From: Achromobacter kerstersii
GTDB lineage: Bacteria > Pseudomonadota > Gammaproteobacteria > Burkholderiales > Burkholderiaceae_B
DNA: 64,000 bases
Reading direction: 5' to 3'
Assembly (NCBI RefSeq): GCF_902859595.1
Contig: NZ_CADIJQ010000001.1
Span: 62,001 to 126,000, forward strand
Within the stretch, counting starts at the first letter, position 1. Each line of letters starts with the position of its first letter. The notes under the pieces were generated by a model. That model did not search any database and was not told where the DNA came from. It was given only the letters and a program-made list of their open reading frames with translations. Below, in pieces: positions 7,621 to 18,165 of the stretch. The position numbers and the translations under genes are program-made.

Positions 7621-9747
7621 ATGAGTTCTGGTTTGGACCTCAGTCAGTTTTACGAGACCTTTTTCGACGAGGCGGATGAGCTGCTCGCGCAGATGGAGCA
7701 GTTGCTGCTTGAACTCGATGTGGGCGCGCCCGACATCGAACAGCTCAACGCCATCTTCCGCGCGGCCCACTCGATCAAGGGTGGGGCGGCGACATTCGGC
7801 TGTTTCACGCAGTTGGCGGGGACTACCCACCTGCTTGAAAACCTTCTGGACGCAATCCGTCGCGGCGAAATGGCGCTGCGCACGGACATGATTGATATTT
7901 TCTTGGAAACGAAAGACGTGCTCAAAAGCCAACTGGATGCCTACCGGGCCTCCGAAGAGCCCGATGAAGCCGTGTTTGAGCGTATCTGCGCCGTGTTGAG
8001 GCAGTTGGCGCTAGAGCATAAGGACCCCGCCGCGGCGCCTGCGGCAGCGCCCGCACCCGTGGCAGCGGCTCCGGCTCCCGCACCGGCTCCCATCGCTGCG
8101 CCCGAACCCGTGCAGCAGGCTGCGCCCGTGGCCGATGCCGCGGCCGGCAACCTGCCGCTCAAGGTCAAGATCACCAAGGTGTCGGACAAGGACGCCGCGT
8201 CCCTGCTCGAAGAAATGGGCAACCTGGGCAACGTCCGCGCCAGCGAACGCGCCGATGGCGTGCTGACCGTGTGGGTGGACAGCACCTGCACGCCGGACGA
8301 CATCGAAGCGGTTTGCTGCTTCATCGTTGACGGCGACCAGCTGAGCATCACGCGTGAAGCCGCGCCGGCCAGCTCGGCCGCACCGGCCGCCGCCGAAGCC
8401 GCGCCCGCCGCGGTTGCTGCTGCTGCCCCCGTTGCCGAACCTGTCGCCGCCGCGCCGGCGCCGGTAGTGGCCGAGTCCGCCGCCGCCGCCGCCGAGGCCA
8501 TCACCCAGGCCGCGGCCCGCGCCCGTCCCGCTGCACCCGCCCATGCCGACAAGGAATCCACGTCGATTCGTGTGGGCGTGGAAAAGGTTGACCAGGTGAT
8601 CAACCTGGTGGGCGAACTGGTCATCACGCAAGCCATGCTGGCGCAAACCGCGTCCACGCTGGACCCGGTGCTGCACGACCGCCTGTTGAATGGCATGGAA
8701 CAGCTGGAACGCAACGCCCGCGATCTGCAGGAAGCGGTGATGTCGATCCGCATGATGCCGATGGACTACGTGTTCAGCCGCTTCCCCCGCCTGGTGCGCG
8801 ACATCGCCGGCAAGATGGGCAAGCAGATCGAACTGCAAACCTATGGCCGCGCGACCGAGCTGGACAAGAGCCTGATCGAACGCATCATCGACCCGCTGAC
8901 GCACTTGGTCCGCAACAGCCTGGACCACGGCATCGAAACGCCTGAAAAGCGGATCGCGGCAGGCAAGGACCCGGTCGGCCAGCTGGTGCTGTCCGCGCAA
9001 CACAATGGCGGCAACATCGTCATTGAAGTCAGCGACGACGGCGGTGGCTTGAGCCGCGAGAAGATCTTGAAGAAGGCGATGGCGCAAGGCCTGGCCGTCA
9101 ACGAGAATTCGCCTGATGACGAAATCTGGCAGCTGATTTTTGCGCCGGGTTTCTCAACCGCAGAAAAGGTCACGGACATTTCCGGCCGTGGCGTCGGCAT
9201 GGACGTAGTGCGCCGGAACATTCAAGACATGGGCGGCCACGTGCAGCTGTCGTGCGAGCCGGGTAACGGCACCACGACGCGTATCGTGCTGCCGCTGACG
9301 CTGGCCATTCTGGATGGCATGTCGGTGCGCGTGGGTGAAGAAACTTTCATCCTGCCGCTGAACCATGTGACGGAATCGCTCCAGCCCACCAACGACCAGA
9401 TCTACTCGGTGGCCGGCAACGAACGCGTGATGCATGTGCGCGGCGAATACCTGCCGCTGGTCGAGATGCACCGCGTGTTCTCGGTGCACGAAGCGCAGAC
9501 GGACCCGACGCAGGCCATCGCGGTCATCATGCAGGCCGAAGACCGCCGCTTTGCGCTATTGGTGGATCACCTGATTGGGCAGCACCAGGTGGTTGTGAAG
9601 AATCTCGAGTCGAATTACCGCAAGGTTCCCGGCATCTCGGCCGCCACCATCCTTGGCGATGGCAGCGTGGCGCTGATTGTCGACGTATTTGCGCTTGCGC
9701 GCGCCAACCGTGAACGTTGGTCGCAGCCCGAAGCCATTTTGAATTGA
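7621..9747 (+). CDS. cheA: Chemotaxis sensor histidine kinase CheA
   Basis: Cytoplasmic kinase that autophosphorylates under receptor control and phosphorylates CheY and CheB. Domains in order: Hpt with His50 in RAAHSIKGGAATFG; an Ala/Pro linker; a P2-like regulator-docking domain (about residues 178-245); a second Ala/Pro linker; the dimerisation helices (IRVGVEKVDQVINLVGELVI); the ATP-binding domain with the N box HLVRNSLDHGIE and the glycine boxes SDDGGGL and GRGVGMDVV; and a C-terminal CheW-like domain. The length of 708 residues is normal. cheW follows after 17 bp. Confidence 0.97.
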   Translation: MSSGLDLSQFYETFFDEADELLAQMEQLLLELDVGAPDIEQLNAIFRAAHSIKGGAATFGCFTQLAGTTHLLENLLDAIRRGEMALRTDMIDIFLETKDVLKSQLDAYRASEEPDEAVFERICAVLRQLALEHKDPAAAPAAAPAPVAAAPAPAPAPIAAPEPVQQAAPVADAAAGNLPLKVKITKVSDKDAASLLEEMGNLGNVRASERADGVLTVWVDSTCTPDDIEAVCCFIVDGDQLSITREAAPASSAAPAAAEAAPAAVAAAAPVAEPVAAAPAPVVAESAAAAAEAITQAAARARPAAPAHADKESTSIRVGVEKVDQVINLVGELVITQAMLAQTASTLDPVLHDRLLNGMEQLERNARDLQEAVMSIRMMPMDYVFSRFPRLVRDIAGKMGKQIELQTYGRATELDKSLIERIIDPLTHLVRNSLDHGIETPEKRIAAGKDPVGQLVLSAQHNGGNIVIEVSDDGGGLSREKILKKAMAQGLAVNENSPDDEIWQLIFAPGFSTAEKVTDISGRGVGMDVVRRNIQDMGGHVQLSCEPGNGTTTRIVLPLTLAILDGMSVRVGEETFILPLNHVTESLQPTNDQIYSVAGNERVMHVRGEYLPLVEMHRVFSVHEAQTDPTQAIAVIMQAEDRRFALLVDHLIGQHQVVVKNLESNYRKVPGISAATILGDGSVALIVDVFALARANRERWSQPEAILN

Positions 9748-9764
9748 TGGAGCATTAAAAAATC

Positions 9765-10265
9765 ATGGCAGCCAAACCGCAAGCGCAATCCGCGCGCAAC
9801 GAAGATGTCGGCAGCGAATTCCTGGTCTTCACGCTGGGCGATGAAGAGTACGGCATCGACATCCTGAAAGTGCAGGAAATCCGCGGCTACGACGCCGACA
9901 CGGTGACCCGCATCGCCAACGTTCCGCCCTTTATCAAGGGCGTGACGAACCTGCGCGGCATCATCGTTCCGATCGTGGACCTGCGCATCAAGTTCAACCT
10001 GGGCCGCGTTGACTACAACGAGCAGACCGTCGTCATCATCCTCAACCTGGATCGCCGCGTCGTCGGCATCGTGGTTGACGGTGTGTCGGACGTGCTGATG
10101 TTGAACGCCGGCCAGATTCGTCCGGCGCCGGAATTCGGCGCCACCCTGTCCACCGAATACCTGACGGGCTTGGGCACGGTGGATGAGCGCATGCTGATCC
10201 TGGTGGACATTGAAAAGATGATGACCAGCGATGAAATGGCGCTGGTGGAGAAGGTCGCTTCCTGA
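9765..10265 (+). CDS. cheW: Chemotaxis coupling protein CheW
   Basis: Adaptor joining receptors to CheA. The 166 residues form one CheW domain: [24 protein letters not shown], the [23 protein letters not shown] core, and the [13 protein letters not shown] segment. It lies between cheA and a receptor gene, the usual order for a signalling-array operon. Confidence 0.97.
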   Translation: MAAKPQAQSARNEDVGSEFLVFTLGDEEYGIDILKVQEIRGYDADTVTRIANVPPFIKGVTNLRGIIVPIVDLRIKFNLGRVDYNEQTVVIILNLDRRVVGIVVDGVSDVLMLNAGQIRPAPEFGATLSTEYLTGLGTVDERMLILVDIEKMMTSDEMALVEKVAS

Positions 10266-10358
10266 TCGGAATCCGGCCGGATAGCGGGGTAGAGGCGCCA
10301 TATTGAATCCGATGTGGCGCTTTCCTTTAACGATTGCAGTCAAGGGATGGTTCTTGTG

Positions 10359-12062
10359 ATGCGCAAGTTTTTCGCGAACATGACGATACGCAGCAGCCTG
10401 TTGTGGGTGCTGGCGTTTTTCTCATTCATGTTGGTGATTGGGGCGGCGCTTGGCGTGTTGTCTTTGCGCATCAGCAACGGGACCCTCGCCGAAATCAAGC
10501 AATCGCAGGAACTCGACGACGCCGTCGGCCGGGTCGTGTCCAGCTACAAGGACACCATGAATGGTCTGGGCCGCGCGGCCACCGCCAACTATGCCGACAT
10601 CGTCGGCAGCGTGGGCCAGGCCACCTTGCTGACCACGGGCCTGTCGGCGGAAGCCACCGGCCTGCTCGAACGCGCCAAGGCCTCGATGAACAAGGGCCAG
10701 GCGGAATACGAGTACTACAAGACGCTGCCGCAACCGGCAGAAGCCGCGGAAGCCTTGAAGGAAATTGAAGCGTCGTACGCGGCGCTGCAACAGCAAGGGC
10801 TGACGCCGTTGATCGCCGCGCTGGAAAAGGCCGACATGCCGGCCTACCAGAAGCAGGTGCAAACGGTGCAGGATGCGCCGGAAGGCCGCTTTGCCCGCGC
10901 CGTTGAAGGCTTTGACTTCTGGCGCGCCAGCAAGATGCTGGATGCGCACGAAGTGGCGCAGGTGCGTTACCAATTTGTGTTGATCGCCGTTAGCGCGGGT
11001 GGTGTGATTGCCGCGCTGCTGGTGTTCGCCACCTATGTCTTCCTGCGCCGCCGTGTGTTGCAGCCGCTGAAGGAAGCGGGCCATCATTTTGACCGCATCG
11101 CTGGCGGCGACCTGACGGCGCGTGTTGACGTGCGCAACACGAACGAGATCGGCCAGCTGTTCGCCGCGCTCAAGCGCATGCAGGAAAGCCTGACGCGCAC
11201 CGTGGCAACCGTGCGCCGTGGTGTGGACGAGATCAACGTCGGTTCGCATGAAATCGCGGCCGGCAATACGGACTTGTCCAGCCGTACCGAACAGCAGGCA
11301 GCGTCGCTCGAAGAAACTGCGGCGTCGATGGAAGAACTGGCGTCCACCGTGAAGCAGAACGCCGACAACGCGCGCCAGGCCAACCAGCTGGCGGCCAGCG
11401 CGTCGGACGTGGCCGAGCGGGGCGGTTCCGCGGTGTCGGAAGTGGTCAACACCATGCACGACATTTCGGCCAGCTCGCGCAAGATTTCGGAAATCGTTTC
11501 CGTCATTGACGGCATCGCGTTCCAGACCAACATCTTGGCGCTGAACGCGGCCGTGGAAGCCGCGCGTGCCGGCGAACAGGGCAAGGGCTTTGCGGTGGTG
11601 GCGGGCGAAGTGCGCTCGCTGGCGCAGCGCAGCGCGCAAGCCGCCAAGGAAATCAAGGGTTTGATCGAAGACTCGGTGACCAAGGTGGGCGCGGGTTCGC
11701 AACAGGTGGAGCGCGCGGGCGCAACGATGCAAGAGATCGTGGCGTCCGTTAAACGCGTCACCGACATCATGGGCGAAATTTCGGCGGCGTCCGAAGAGCA
11801 GTCCAGCGGTATCGATCAAGTCAACCGCGCCGTGTCGCAGATGGATGAAGTGACGCAGCAGAACGCGGCGCTGGTGGAAGAAGCGGCGGCCGCAGCGGGC
11901 TCGCTGCAAGAACAAGCCCAACGCCTGGCGGAAGCCGTGGCGGTGTTCAAGATCAATGCGGGCGAAGTCATCGAAGTGCCGGCGCATCGCCTGTCTTCGG
12001 TGCGTTCGTCCGATGAAGACTCACGTTTGCAAGCGCCTGACGCGTTTGCGCTTGGGCACTGA
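10359..12062 (+). CDS. Methyl-accepting chemotaxis protein (Tsr/Tar type), che-operon receptor
   Basis: Transmembrane chemoreceptor of 567 residues: membrane helix about 10-34, a periplasmic four-helix-bundle-like sensor of about 170 residues rich in Ala and Glu, second membrane helix about 206-229, HAMP, and a class 36H signalling domain with the hairpin tip ending in [20 protein letters not shown]. The ligand is unknown. The C terminus ends in FALGH, without the CheR-docking pentapeptide. A longer frame starts at 10314; ATG 10359 gives the usual short basic N terminus ([15 protein letters not shown]), and GTG 10356 is also possible. Bases 11172-11987 are almost identical to the three receptor genes at 36-42 kb. 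Confidence 0.94.
   Translation: MRKFFANMTIRSSLLWVLAFFSFMLVIGAALGVLSLRISNGTLAEIKQSQELDDAVGRVVSSYKDTMNGLGRAATANYADIVGSVGQATLLTTGLSAEATGLLERAKASMNKGQAEYEYYKTLPQPAEAAEALKEIEASYAALQQQGLTPLIAALEKADMPAYQKQVQTVQDAPEGRFARAVEGFDFWRASKMLDAHEVAQVRYQFVLIAVSAGGVIAALLVFATYVFLRRRVLQPLKEAGHHFDRIAGGDLTARVDVRNTNEIGQLFAALKRMQESLTRTVATVRRGVDEINVGSHEIAAGNTDLSSRTEQQAASLEETAASMEELASTVKQNADNARQANQLAASASDVAERGGSAVSEVVNTMHDISASSRKISEIVSVIDGIAFQTNILALNAAVEAARAGEQGKGFAVVAGEVRSLAQRSAQAAKEIKGLIEDSVTKVGAGSQQVERAGATMQEIVASVKRVTDIMGEISAASEEQSSGIDQVNRAVSQMDEVTQQNAALVEEAAAAAGSLQEQAQRLAEAVAVFKINAGEVIEVPAHRLSSVRSSDEDSRLQAPDAFALGH
11172..11987 (+). repeat. 816-bp receptor signalling-domain repeat, copy 1
   Basis: Covers the region from the HAMP end ([12 protein letters not shown]) to EVIEVPAH. 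It aligns with copies 2-4 (36753, 38865, 41462) with no insertion or deletion, and with identity high enough at third codon positions to suggest recent duplication or gene conversion. Confidence 0.88.
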
Positions 12063-12070
12063 GGAACCGA

Positions 12071-12925
12071 GTGGCCACTGCAGCAACTTCGGCGCCGTCC
12101 ATTTCGGTGGACCGCCAATTCGATTTTCGCGACGCGGATTTTTCCCGCGTCCGCAAGATGATTCACGTGCGCGCCGGCATTTCGCTGGGCACGCACAAGC
12201 GCGAAATGGTCTACAGCCGTCTCGCGCGGCGTCTGCGCGCACTTGGCCGGCAGGACTTCGGCAGCTATCTGGATCAGCTGGAAAACGAGCCTGACGCGCC
12301 CGAATGGGAAGAGTTCGTCAACGCGCTCACGACCAACCTGACGGCGTTTTTCCGTGAGTCGCACCACTTCCCGATCTTGGCGGACTTCGCGAAAAAGCGC
12401 GGCGGCCCGGTGTCGGTGTGGTGCTGCGCCGCATCCACGGGTGAAGAGCCGTATTCGATTGCGATGACGCTCGTTGAAGCGCTGGGGCCGCGCGGAGCGT
12501 CGTCCACGGTGCTGGCAACCGACATCGACACCAATGTGCTGAACCGCGCGCGCGCCGCAGTGTATCCGGCCGAACGCGTGGCGAAGATGGAAGACGAGCG
12601 CCTGCGCCGCTTCTTCCTGAAAGGCCGCGGCGCGAACGCAGGGCAGGTGCGGGTGCGCCCCGAGATTGCCGACATGGTGCGGTATGAAACCTTGAACCTG
12701 TTGGCGCCTTCCTGGGCGATCAACGAAAAGTTCGACGTGATTTTCTGCCGCAACGTCATGATCTATTTCGACAAGCCGACGCAGGCGAAAATTCTTGAAC
12801 GCTTCGCGCCGCTGCTCAAACCGGGCGGCCTGTTGTTTGCGGGGCACTCCGAGAACTTCACCTACATCAGCCGGGATTTTCGTCTGCGCGGGCAGACGGT
12901 CTACGAATGTGCGAGTAAGGCCTGA
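12071..12925 (+). CDS. cheR: Chemotaxis protein methyltransferase CheR
   Basis: Uses S-adenosylmethionine to methylate glutamates of receptors, resetting sensitivity. The 284 residues comprise an N-terminal helical receptor-recognition domain ([33 protein letters not shown] in overlapping segments) and a Rossmann methyltransferase domain with [17 protein letters not shown], the [12 protein letters not shown] loop and [10 protein letters not shown]. The start is GTG, 8 bp after the receptor gene. It forms the adaptation pair with cheB, 17 bp downstream. Confidence 0.97.
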   Translation: MATAATSAPSISVDRQFDFRDADFSRVRKMIHVRAGISLGTHKREMVYSRLARRLRALGRQDFGSYLDQLENEPDAPEWEEFVNALTTNLTAFFRESHHFPILADFAKKRGGPVSVWCCAASTGEEPYSIAMTLVEALGPRGASSTVLATDIDTNVLNRARAAVYPAERVAKMEDERLRRFFLKGRGANAGQVRVRPEIADMVRYETLNLLAPSWAINEKFDVIFCRNVMIYFDKPTQAKILERFAPLLKPGGLLFAGHSENFTYISRDFRLRGQTVYECASKA

Positions 12926-12942
12926 CGGCCCAAGGCATCACC

Positions 12943-14001
12943 ATGAAAAAAATAAGCGTTCTGTGTGTAGACGACTCCGCGCTGGTGCGCGGACTGATGA
13001 CCGAAATCATCAACAGCCAGCCAGACATGGAAGTGGTGGCGACCGCGCCCGATCCCCTGGTTGCGCGCGAACTCATCAAGCGCCATAACCCCGACGTGCT
13101 GACGCTGGACGTGGAAATGCCCCGCATGGACGGGCTGGATTTCCTGGAAAAGCTGATGCGCCTGCGGCCGATGCCGGTGGTGATGGTGTCGTCGTTGACC
13201 GAACGCGGCGGTGAAATCACGCTGCGCGCGCTGGAATTGGGCGCGATCGACTTCGTGACCAAGCCCAAGCTAGGCATCCGCGACGGCCTGCTGGAATACA
13301 CCGAACTCATCGCCGACAAGATTCGCGCCGCCTCACGCGCCAAGCTGCGCGCGCCCACGCCGCACGCGGCGCAGGCCGCGCCCGCGCCGATGCTGCGCCG
13401 GCCGCTGGCCAGCTCGGAAAAACTGGTGATCGTGGGCGCCTCCACGGGCGGCACCGAAGCCATCCGTGAAGTGTTGCAGCCGTTGCCGCCGGATAGCCCG
13501 GCCATTCTGATTACGCAGCACATGCCTGCCGGCTTCACGCGTTCGTTCGCGCAACGCCTGGATGCACTGTGCGCCGTGACGGTGCGCGAAGCCGTCCACG
13601 GCGACCGCGTGCTGCCGGGCCACGTGTATCTGGCGCCGGGCGGTGATACGCACATGCGCCTGGGCCGCAGCGGCGCCAACTACGTGATCGAGCTTGAAGC
13701 CAGCGAACCCGTCAACCGCCACCGCCCGTCGGTGGACGTGTTGTTCAATTCCGCCGCCGTGGCCGCGGGCAAGAACGCCATCGGCGTCATCTTGACCGGC
13801 ATGGGCAAGGACGGCGCCGCCGGCATGCTGGCCATGCACCGCGCGGGCGCGCACACCATTGCGCAGGACGAAGCCAGCTGCGTGGTATTCGGCATGCCCC
13901 GGGAGGCCATCGCCATTGGCGCCGCGGATGAAGTGGTGACGCTGTCGGCAATTAGCGAACGCATTCTGACTCGCCTGGGCGACCGTGGACACCGCGTTTG
14001 A
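12943..14001 (+). CDS. cheB: Protein-glutamate methylesterase/deamidase CheB
   Basis: Response-regulator enzyme that removes receptor methyl groups when phosphorylated by CheA. The receiver domain has Asp10/Asp11, acceptor Asp56 (LTLDVEMP) and Lys107. After a linker, the esterase domain shows the catalytic triad Ser167 ([10 protein letters not shown]), His193 (QHMPAGFT) and Asp290 ([10 protein letters not shown]). Its 352 residues are the normal length. It lies between cheR and cheY. Confidence 0.97.
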   Translation: MKKISVLCVDDSALVRGLMTEIINSQPDMEVVATAPDPLVARELIKRHNPDVLTLDVEMPRMDGLDFLEKLMRLRPMPVVMVSSLTERGGEITLRALELGAIDFVTKPKLGIRDGLLEYTELIADKIRAASRAKLRAPTPHAAQAAPAPMLRRPLASSEKLVIVGASTGGTEAIREVLQPLPPDSPAILITQHMPAGFTRSFAQRLDALCAVTVREAVHGDRVLPGHVYLAPGGDTHMRLGRSGANYVIELEASEPVNRHRPSVDVLFNSAAVAAGKNAIGVILTGMGKDGAAGMLAMHRAGAHTIAQDEASCVVFGMPREAIAIGAADEVVTLSAISERILTRLGDRGHRV

Positions 14002-14050
14002 CGCGGACGCTTCACGATCGTTCTCAAGCAAATTTTTTCTGGAGTGAAAG

Positions 14051-14440
14051 ATGGTAGACAAGGGCATAAAGATTCTGGTGGTGGATGACTTCCCCACCAT
14101 GCGACGAATCATCCGCAACCTGCTCAAAGAGCTGGGTTTCGAGAACGTGGATGAGGCCGAAGACGGCGCGATCGGGCTGGAGAAGCTGCGCAACGGCGGC
14201 TTCCAGTTCGTCGTGTCCGACTGGAACATGCCCAACCTGGATGGCCTGGAAATGCTCAAGCAGATCCGTGCCGACGCGGCGTTGGCATCCTTGCCCGTGC
14301 TGATGGTGACGGCCGAAGCCAAGAAAGAGAACATCGTTGCGGCGGCTCAGGCCGGCGCCAACGGTTATGTGGTCAAGCCTTTCACCGCGGCGACGCTGGA
14401 AGAAAAGCTCACCAAGATCTTCGAGAAAATTGCCGGCTGA
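14051..14440 (+). CDS. cheY: Chemotaxis response regulator CheY
   Basis: Phospho-CheY binds FliM/FliN and reverses motor rotation. The 129 residues closely resemble enteric CheY: Asp12/Asp13, phospho-acceptor Asp57 ([15 protein letters not shown]), Thr87 ([10 protein letters not shown]) and Lys109 ([12 protein letters not shown]). A GGAGTG ribosome site precedes the start. cheZ begins 8 bp after the stop, so this gene, not the one at 7210, is the likely main motor regulator. Confidence 0.97.
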   Translation: MVDKGIKILVVDDFPTMRRIIRNLLKELGFENVDEAEDGAIGLEKLRNGGFQFVVSDWNMPNLDGLEMLKQIRADAALASLPVLMVTAEAKKENIVAAAQAGANGYVVKPFTAATLEEKLTKIFEKIAG

Positions 14441-14448
14441 GGTGTGCA

Positions 14449-15084
14449 ATGAGCACAACGGAACACGTTGAACCCGCAGCGGAAAACCCTGACCTGATCC
14501 ACCGCATTGCATCGCTGACGCGCATGTTGCGCGACAGCATGCGCGAGCTGGGTCTGGATCAGGCCATCAAGGATGCGGCGAACGCCATCCCGGATGCCCG
14601 CGACCGCCTGCGCTATGTCGCCCAGATGACCGAACAGGCCGCCAACCGCGTGCTGAATGCGACCGAGCAGGCTGGCCCGATCCAGGACGGCATGTCGCGC
14701 TCGGCGCAGGCGCTGGATACGCGCTGGCAGCAATGGTATGACCAGCCGCTGGAATTGCCCGAAGCCCGCGAACTGGTCAAGGACACGCGCGCCTTCCTGG
14801 CGGATGTGCCCAAGCAGACGCAGCAGACGCAGTCCAAGCTGATGGAAATCATCATGGCGCAGGATTTCCAGGACCTGACGGGCCAGGTCATCATGCGCAT
14901 GATGGATGTGGTGGGCGCGATTGAACGCGAACTGCTGCAAGTGCTGCTGGACAACGTGCCGCAAGAGCGCCGCGATGAAGCCAACAGCCTGCTCAACGGA
15001 CCGCAGATCAGTCCGCAGGGCAAGACGGATGTGGTGACCAGCCAGGACCAGGTTGACGATTTGTTGGCCAGCCTGGGCTTCTAA
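14449..15084 (+). CDS. cheZ: CheY-P phosphatase CheZ
   Basis: Dephosphorylates CheY-P. The 211-residue, mostly helical protein contains the catalytic segment [17 protein letters not shown], in which the Gln of QDFQDLTGQ is the active residue in the family. It ends with [13 protein letters not shown], the conserved CheY-binding C-terminal helix. It directly follows cheY and is the last gene before a strong hairpin. Confidence 0.95.
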   Translation: MSTTEHVEPAAENPDLIHRIASLTRMLRDSMRELGLDQAIKDAANAIPDARDRLRYVAQMTEQAANRVLNATEQAGPIQDGMSRSAQALDTRWQQWYDQPLELPEARELVKDTRAFLADVPKQTQQTQSKLMEIIMAQDFQDLTGQVIMRMMDVVGAIERELLQVLLDNVPQERRDEANSLLNGPQISPQGKTDVVTSQDQVDDLLASLGF

Positions 15085-15114
15085 GGCTGTGGTGGTACCC
15101 GTGTGATGCAAGAC

Positions 15115-15150
15115 CGCGCCGCCAGGCATGTCCTCTGGCGGCGCGCTTAT
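15115..15150 (+). terminator. Hairpin after cheZ, possible terminator
   Basis: CGCGCCGCCAG and CTGGCGGCGCG form a perfect 11-bp stem with a nine-base loop about 30 bp after cheZ. The following TTATAAG is a poor T run, so termination may be partial or the structure may protect the upstream transcript. Confidence 0.5.
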
Positions 15151-15250
15151 AAGAATAAAAAGGGGCAACGCAGGAGACACGGCGCGCGCAATGCGCGCCA
15201 GGCCACGGACGCCCAACGCAGGCGAACCGGGCCGCAAAAGGAGGTCTACC

Positions 15251-16798
15251 ATGGCCAGATCCGTATTCCGCCTGGGCGGTATGTGGGGCTTGTTGCGCCG
15301 TTTGAACCGGGGCGACGCCATGCTCTCGGAACGCACGTTGTCCGTCAGCCCCGCGGTATTTCCATTGCATCGGTTTCTGGCGCAGATCCGCCGGCGCATC
15401 ATGACCGTGCGCGGCTCCAGTATCGAAATCGCGCTGAATGCGGCGCGCACGCAGTTTCAGGCGGGGCGCTGTTCGCAGCTGGCGCAGGAGCAGGCGCGTG
15501 CGGCGGGCGCCTTGGCCGATAGCGGTGCGCAGATCGCCACCTTGTCCGCGTCCACCTCGACGCACGCGCGCGAGATCTCGGCCATGTCGGGCCAGAACCT
15601 GCAAGCCGCCGAGCAAGCGCTGGCCGAGCTGTCTGACGTGAAGATGCGCGTGGACCGCATGACGCGCGAGATGGCCGCCTTCACCGAGGTGGTGGGCAAG
15701 CTGACCGTCGGCGCGCGTTCGGTGGCCGATATCAGCAAGCTGATCAAGGACATTGCGTTACAGACGCAGCTGCTGGCGCTGAACGCGGGCGTGGAAGCTG
15801 CCCGCGCCGGCGATGCAGGGCGGGGCTTTGCGGTGGTGGCTAGCGAAGTGGGCCGGCTGGCCGAACGCGTCAACGCCGCCACGACTGACATCGGCCGCCA
15901 TACGTCCGACATGCTTGAACTCGTGGAAATCACGCAGCGCCAGACCGGCACGCTGCGCAGCGACGTGGATGCGTCGGGCGAAGTGCTGGACCGCACCTGC
16001 TCGGATTTCGAGCGCTTTGTGCGCGATTTCGACAGCATGAACCGGCAGGTGGGCGACGTGGTGCAGGCGATAGGCGAGGTCGACGCCACCAACCACGGCA
16101 TGAGCCAGGAAGTCGGGCGCATCGCAGCGCTGAGCGCCGATGTGTTGGAGCGCGTGGGCCATATGTCGGGCGAGATCGACCGCATTCGCCGGCAGACGGA
16201 AAGCGTGCAGGAAGTGCTTGCCGACATGCGCACGGGCGACACGGCGTTTGATCAGCTGTCGGACTTGCTGGTCGACTTTCGCGACACTGCCGGCAGGTTG
16301 CTGCAAGATGCGCGCAAAAGAGGGGTGGATGTGTTTGACCGCCACTACCAGCGCATTCCGGGCAGCGAGCCGCCGCGTTTTCATACCTGCTATGACCGGG
16401 TCATCGATGGCGCGCTGACCCAGTTGCTGGACAGCGTGCTGGCCGCCGTGCCGGGCGGAAGTTACACCTTGCTGGTCGACAGCCGCGGCTACGCGCCCGC
16501 GCACAACAGCCAGTATTCCCATCCGCCCACGGGCGACCCGAAGCAGGATATCGCCCGGTCGCGCCACAAGCGGATGTTCAATGACCCGGTGGGCGCGCGG
16601 CTGGCGGCCAACACGGGCGCGATGCTGTTCCAGACCTATTCGCGGGACACCGGCGAGATCATCAACGATATTTCCGTGCCCTTGTATGTGGGCGCGGAGC
16701 ATTGGGGCGCGGTTCGTATCGGCCTGGATTACGTGCGGTTCCAGGCGGCGCTGGACGGCGCTGAACCCCATCGCCAGGCCGCCGTCGCGGCAGGCTGA
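15251..16798 (+). CDS. Soluble methyl-accepting protein with C-terminal sensor-like domain
   Basis: A 515-residue chemoreceptor without membrane segments. Residues about 50-340 are coiled coil with a receptor signalling tip ([38 protein letters not shown]). Residues about 365-505 form a separate domain with [47 protein letters not shown] and [12 protein letters not shown] know this type of C-terminal region from other cytoplasmic receptors, where it looks like a PAS/Cache-like sensor. The frame is open from 15128, but ATG 15251 has a perfect AAGGAGGT five bases upstream and is clearly the start. Its input is probably an internal metabolic or redox signal (inference). Confidence 0.88.
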   Translation: MARSVFRLGGMWGLLRRLNRGDAMLSERTLSVSPAVFPLHRFLAQIRRRIMTVRGSSIEIALNAARTQFQAGRCSQLAQEQARAAGALADSGAQIATLSASTSTHAREISAMSGQNLQAAEQALAELSDVKMRVDRMTREMAAFTEVVGKLTVGARSVADISKLIKDIALQTQLLALNAGVEAARAGDAGRGFAVVASEVGRLAERVNAATTDIGRHTSDMLELVEITQRQTGTLRSDVDASGEVLDRTCSDFERFVRDFDSMNRQVGDVVQAIGEVDATNHGMSQEVGRIAALSADVLERVGHMSGEIDRIRRQTESVQEVLADMRTGDTAFDQLSDLLVDFRDTAGRLLQDARKRGVDVFDRHYQRIPGSEPPRFHTCYDRVIDGALTQLLDSVLAAVPGGSYTLLVDSRGYAPAHNSQYSHPPTGDPKQDIARSRHKRMFNDPVGARLAANTGAMLFQTYSRDTGEIINDISVPLYVGAEHWGAVRIGLDYVRFQAALDGAEPHRQAAVAAG

Positions 16799-17007
16799 GC
16801 AGCCGGCGGCCCAGTCGCTGGCGGGCAGGGCGCCCGGAGCGCCGAACCGCCGGTCTGCCGGACGGCCCGGGTGCCGCCGCTGCGCATCCGGGAATAGCAC
16901 CGCTTTCCCCCCTTTTCTTGGCTTATCGCCAAACGCCCAGGCCTCCTAGAATCTCGGCGGGTGGTTCGTGATCCCAAAATCCGCGAACCGCAATTACATC
17001 GCAGAGC
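16799..17007 (+). promoter_or_regulatory. flhB upstream region with two palindromes
   Basis: These 209 bp separate the soluble receptor from flhB and should hold the flhBAF promoter. Visible are TTGGC-TTATC-GCCAA (16918-16932) and GGTTCG / CGAACC with a 15-base spacer (16963-16989), the latter ending 18 bp before the flhB start. Neither is recognised as a known operator, and no clear -35/-10 pair was found. Confidence 0.35.
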
Positions 17008-18162
17008 ATGGCCGAAGAAAGCGACCTCGAAAAATCCGAAGCCGCCTCTCCCAGGCGCCTGGAAAAGGCGCGCGAGGAGGGGCAGATTGCACGTTCCCGG
17101 GAATTGGGAACGTTCATGATGCTGGCCGCCGGTGTCGGCGTGATCTGGATGGGCGGCGGCTCGCTCTACCAGGGCTTGAGCGGCGTGTTGCGCAACGGCC
17201 TGGCGTTCGACCAGCGCATTGTGACGGACCCGGGCGTGATGGTGGAGCTGGCGGTTGATGGCTTCGGCCACGCCTTGCTGGCGACGATGCCCGTCTTCGG
17301 CGTGCTGGTCGTGATCGCCATTCTGTCCAGCGTGCTGCTGGGCGGCATCGTGATTTCGGGCAAGCCGCTACAGGCCAATTTTTCCAAGCTCAGCTTGTTC
17401 GCCGGCCTGAAGCGGATGTTCTCGTCGCAAACGGTGGTTGAGCTGATCAAGGCGCTGGCCAAGGCCTTGCTGGTGGGCGGCGTGGCCGTCTGGGTGATCT
17501 GGCGCTACCACGACGACATGCTGGGCCTGATGCACGTGGCCCCGTCGGCCGCGCTGATCAAGGCGCTGTCGCTGGTGGCGATGTGTTGCGCGTTCATCGT
17601 GGCGTCGCTGCTGGTCATTGTGATGCTGGATGTGCCATGGCAGATCTGGAGCCACCTGAAAAAGCTGCGCATGTCCAAAGAAGATGTGCGCCAGGAACAC
17701 AAGGAAAGCGAAGGCGACCCGCACGTGAAGGCCCGCATCCGCCAGCAGCAGCGCCAGGCGGCGCGCCGCCGGATGATGTCCGAAGTGCCCAAGGCCGACG
17801 TGGTGGTGACCAACCCCACGCACTATGCCGTGGCGCTGAAGTATGACGAAGACAAGAACGGCGCCCCGCGCGTCATCGCCAAGGGCACCGGCCTGATCGC
17901 GGCGAAGATCCGCGAGCTGGCCGCTGAAAACCGTATTCCCACATTGGAAGCGCCGCCGTTGGCGCGCGCATTGCATCAACACGTCGAGCTGGGGCAAGAA
18001 ATCCCGGCCGAGCTATATACCGCGGTGGCGGAAGTGCTGGCGTGGGTTTTCCAGCTGCGTTCGTGGCGCTCAGGATGGGGGGTTGAACCGACGGCCCCGA
18101 CCAAACTGGCCGTGCCCGCCGCACTGGACCCGCAGGCAACAACCGCAGCACAAGGAGTCTAA
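17008..18162 (+). CDS. flhB: Flagellar export gate / substrate switch protein FlhB
   Basis: Export-apparatus membrane protein whose self-cleavage and interaction with FliK switch export from hook to filament substrates. The 384 residues begin with the conserved SDLEKSEAASPRRLEKAREEG, followed by four membrane segments (about 35-60, 90-115, 145-165, 185-210). The cytoplasmic domain has the autocleavage site NPTH at residues 269-272 (VVVTNPTHYAVALKY). A related stand-alone C-terminal domain is encoded at 57275. flhA follows after 3 bp. Confidence 0.97.
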   Translation: MAEESDLEKSEAASPRRLEKAREEGQIARSRELGTFMMLAAGVGVIWMGGGSLYQGLSGVLRNGLAFDQRIVTDPGVMVELAVDGFGHALLATMPVFGVLVVIAILSSVLLGGIVISGKPLQANFSKLSLFAGLKRMFSSQTVVELIKALAKALLVGGVAVWVIWRYHDDMLGLMHVAPSAALIKALSLVAMCCAFIVASLLVIVMLDVPWQIWSHLKKLRMSKEDVRQEHKESEGDPHVKARIRQQQRQAARRRMMSEVPKADVVVTNPTHYAVALKYDEDKNGAPRVIAKGTGLIAAKIRELAAENRIPTLEAPPLARALHQHVELGQEIPAELYTAVAEVLAWVFQLRSWRSGWGVEPTAPTKLAVPAALDPQATTAAQGV

Positions 18163-18165
18163 GGA

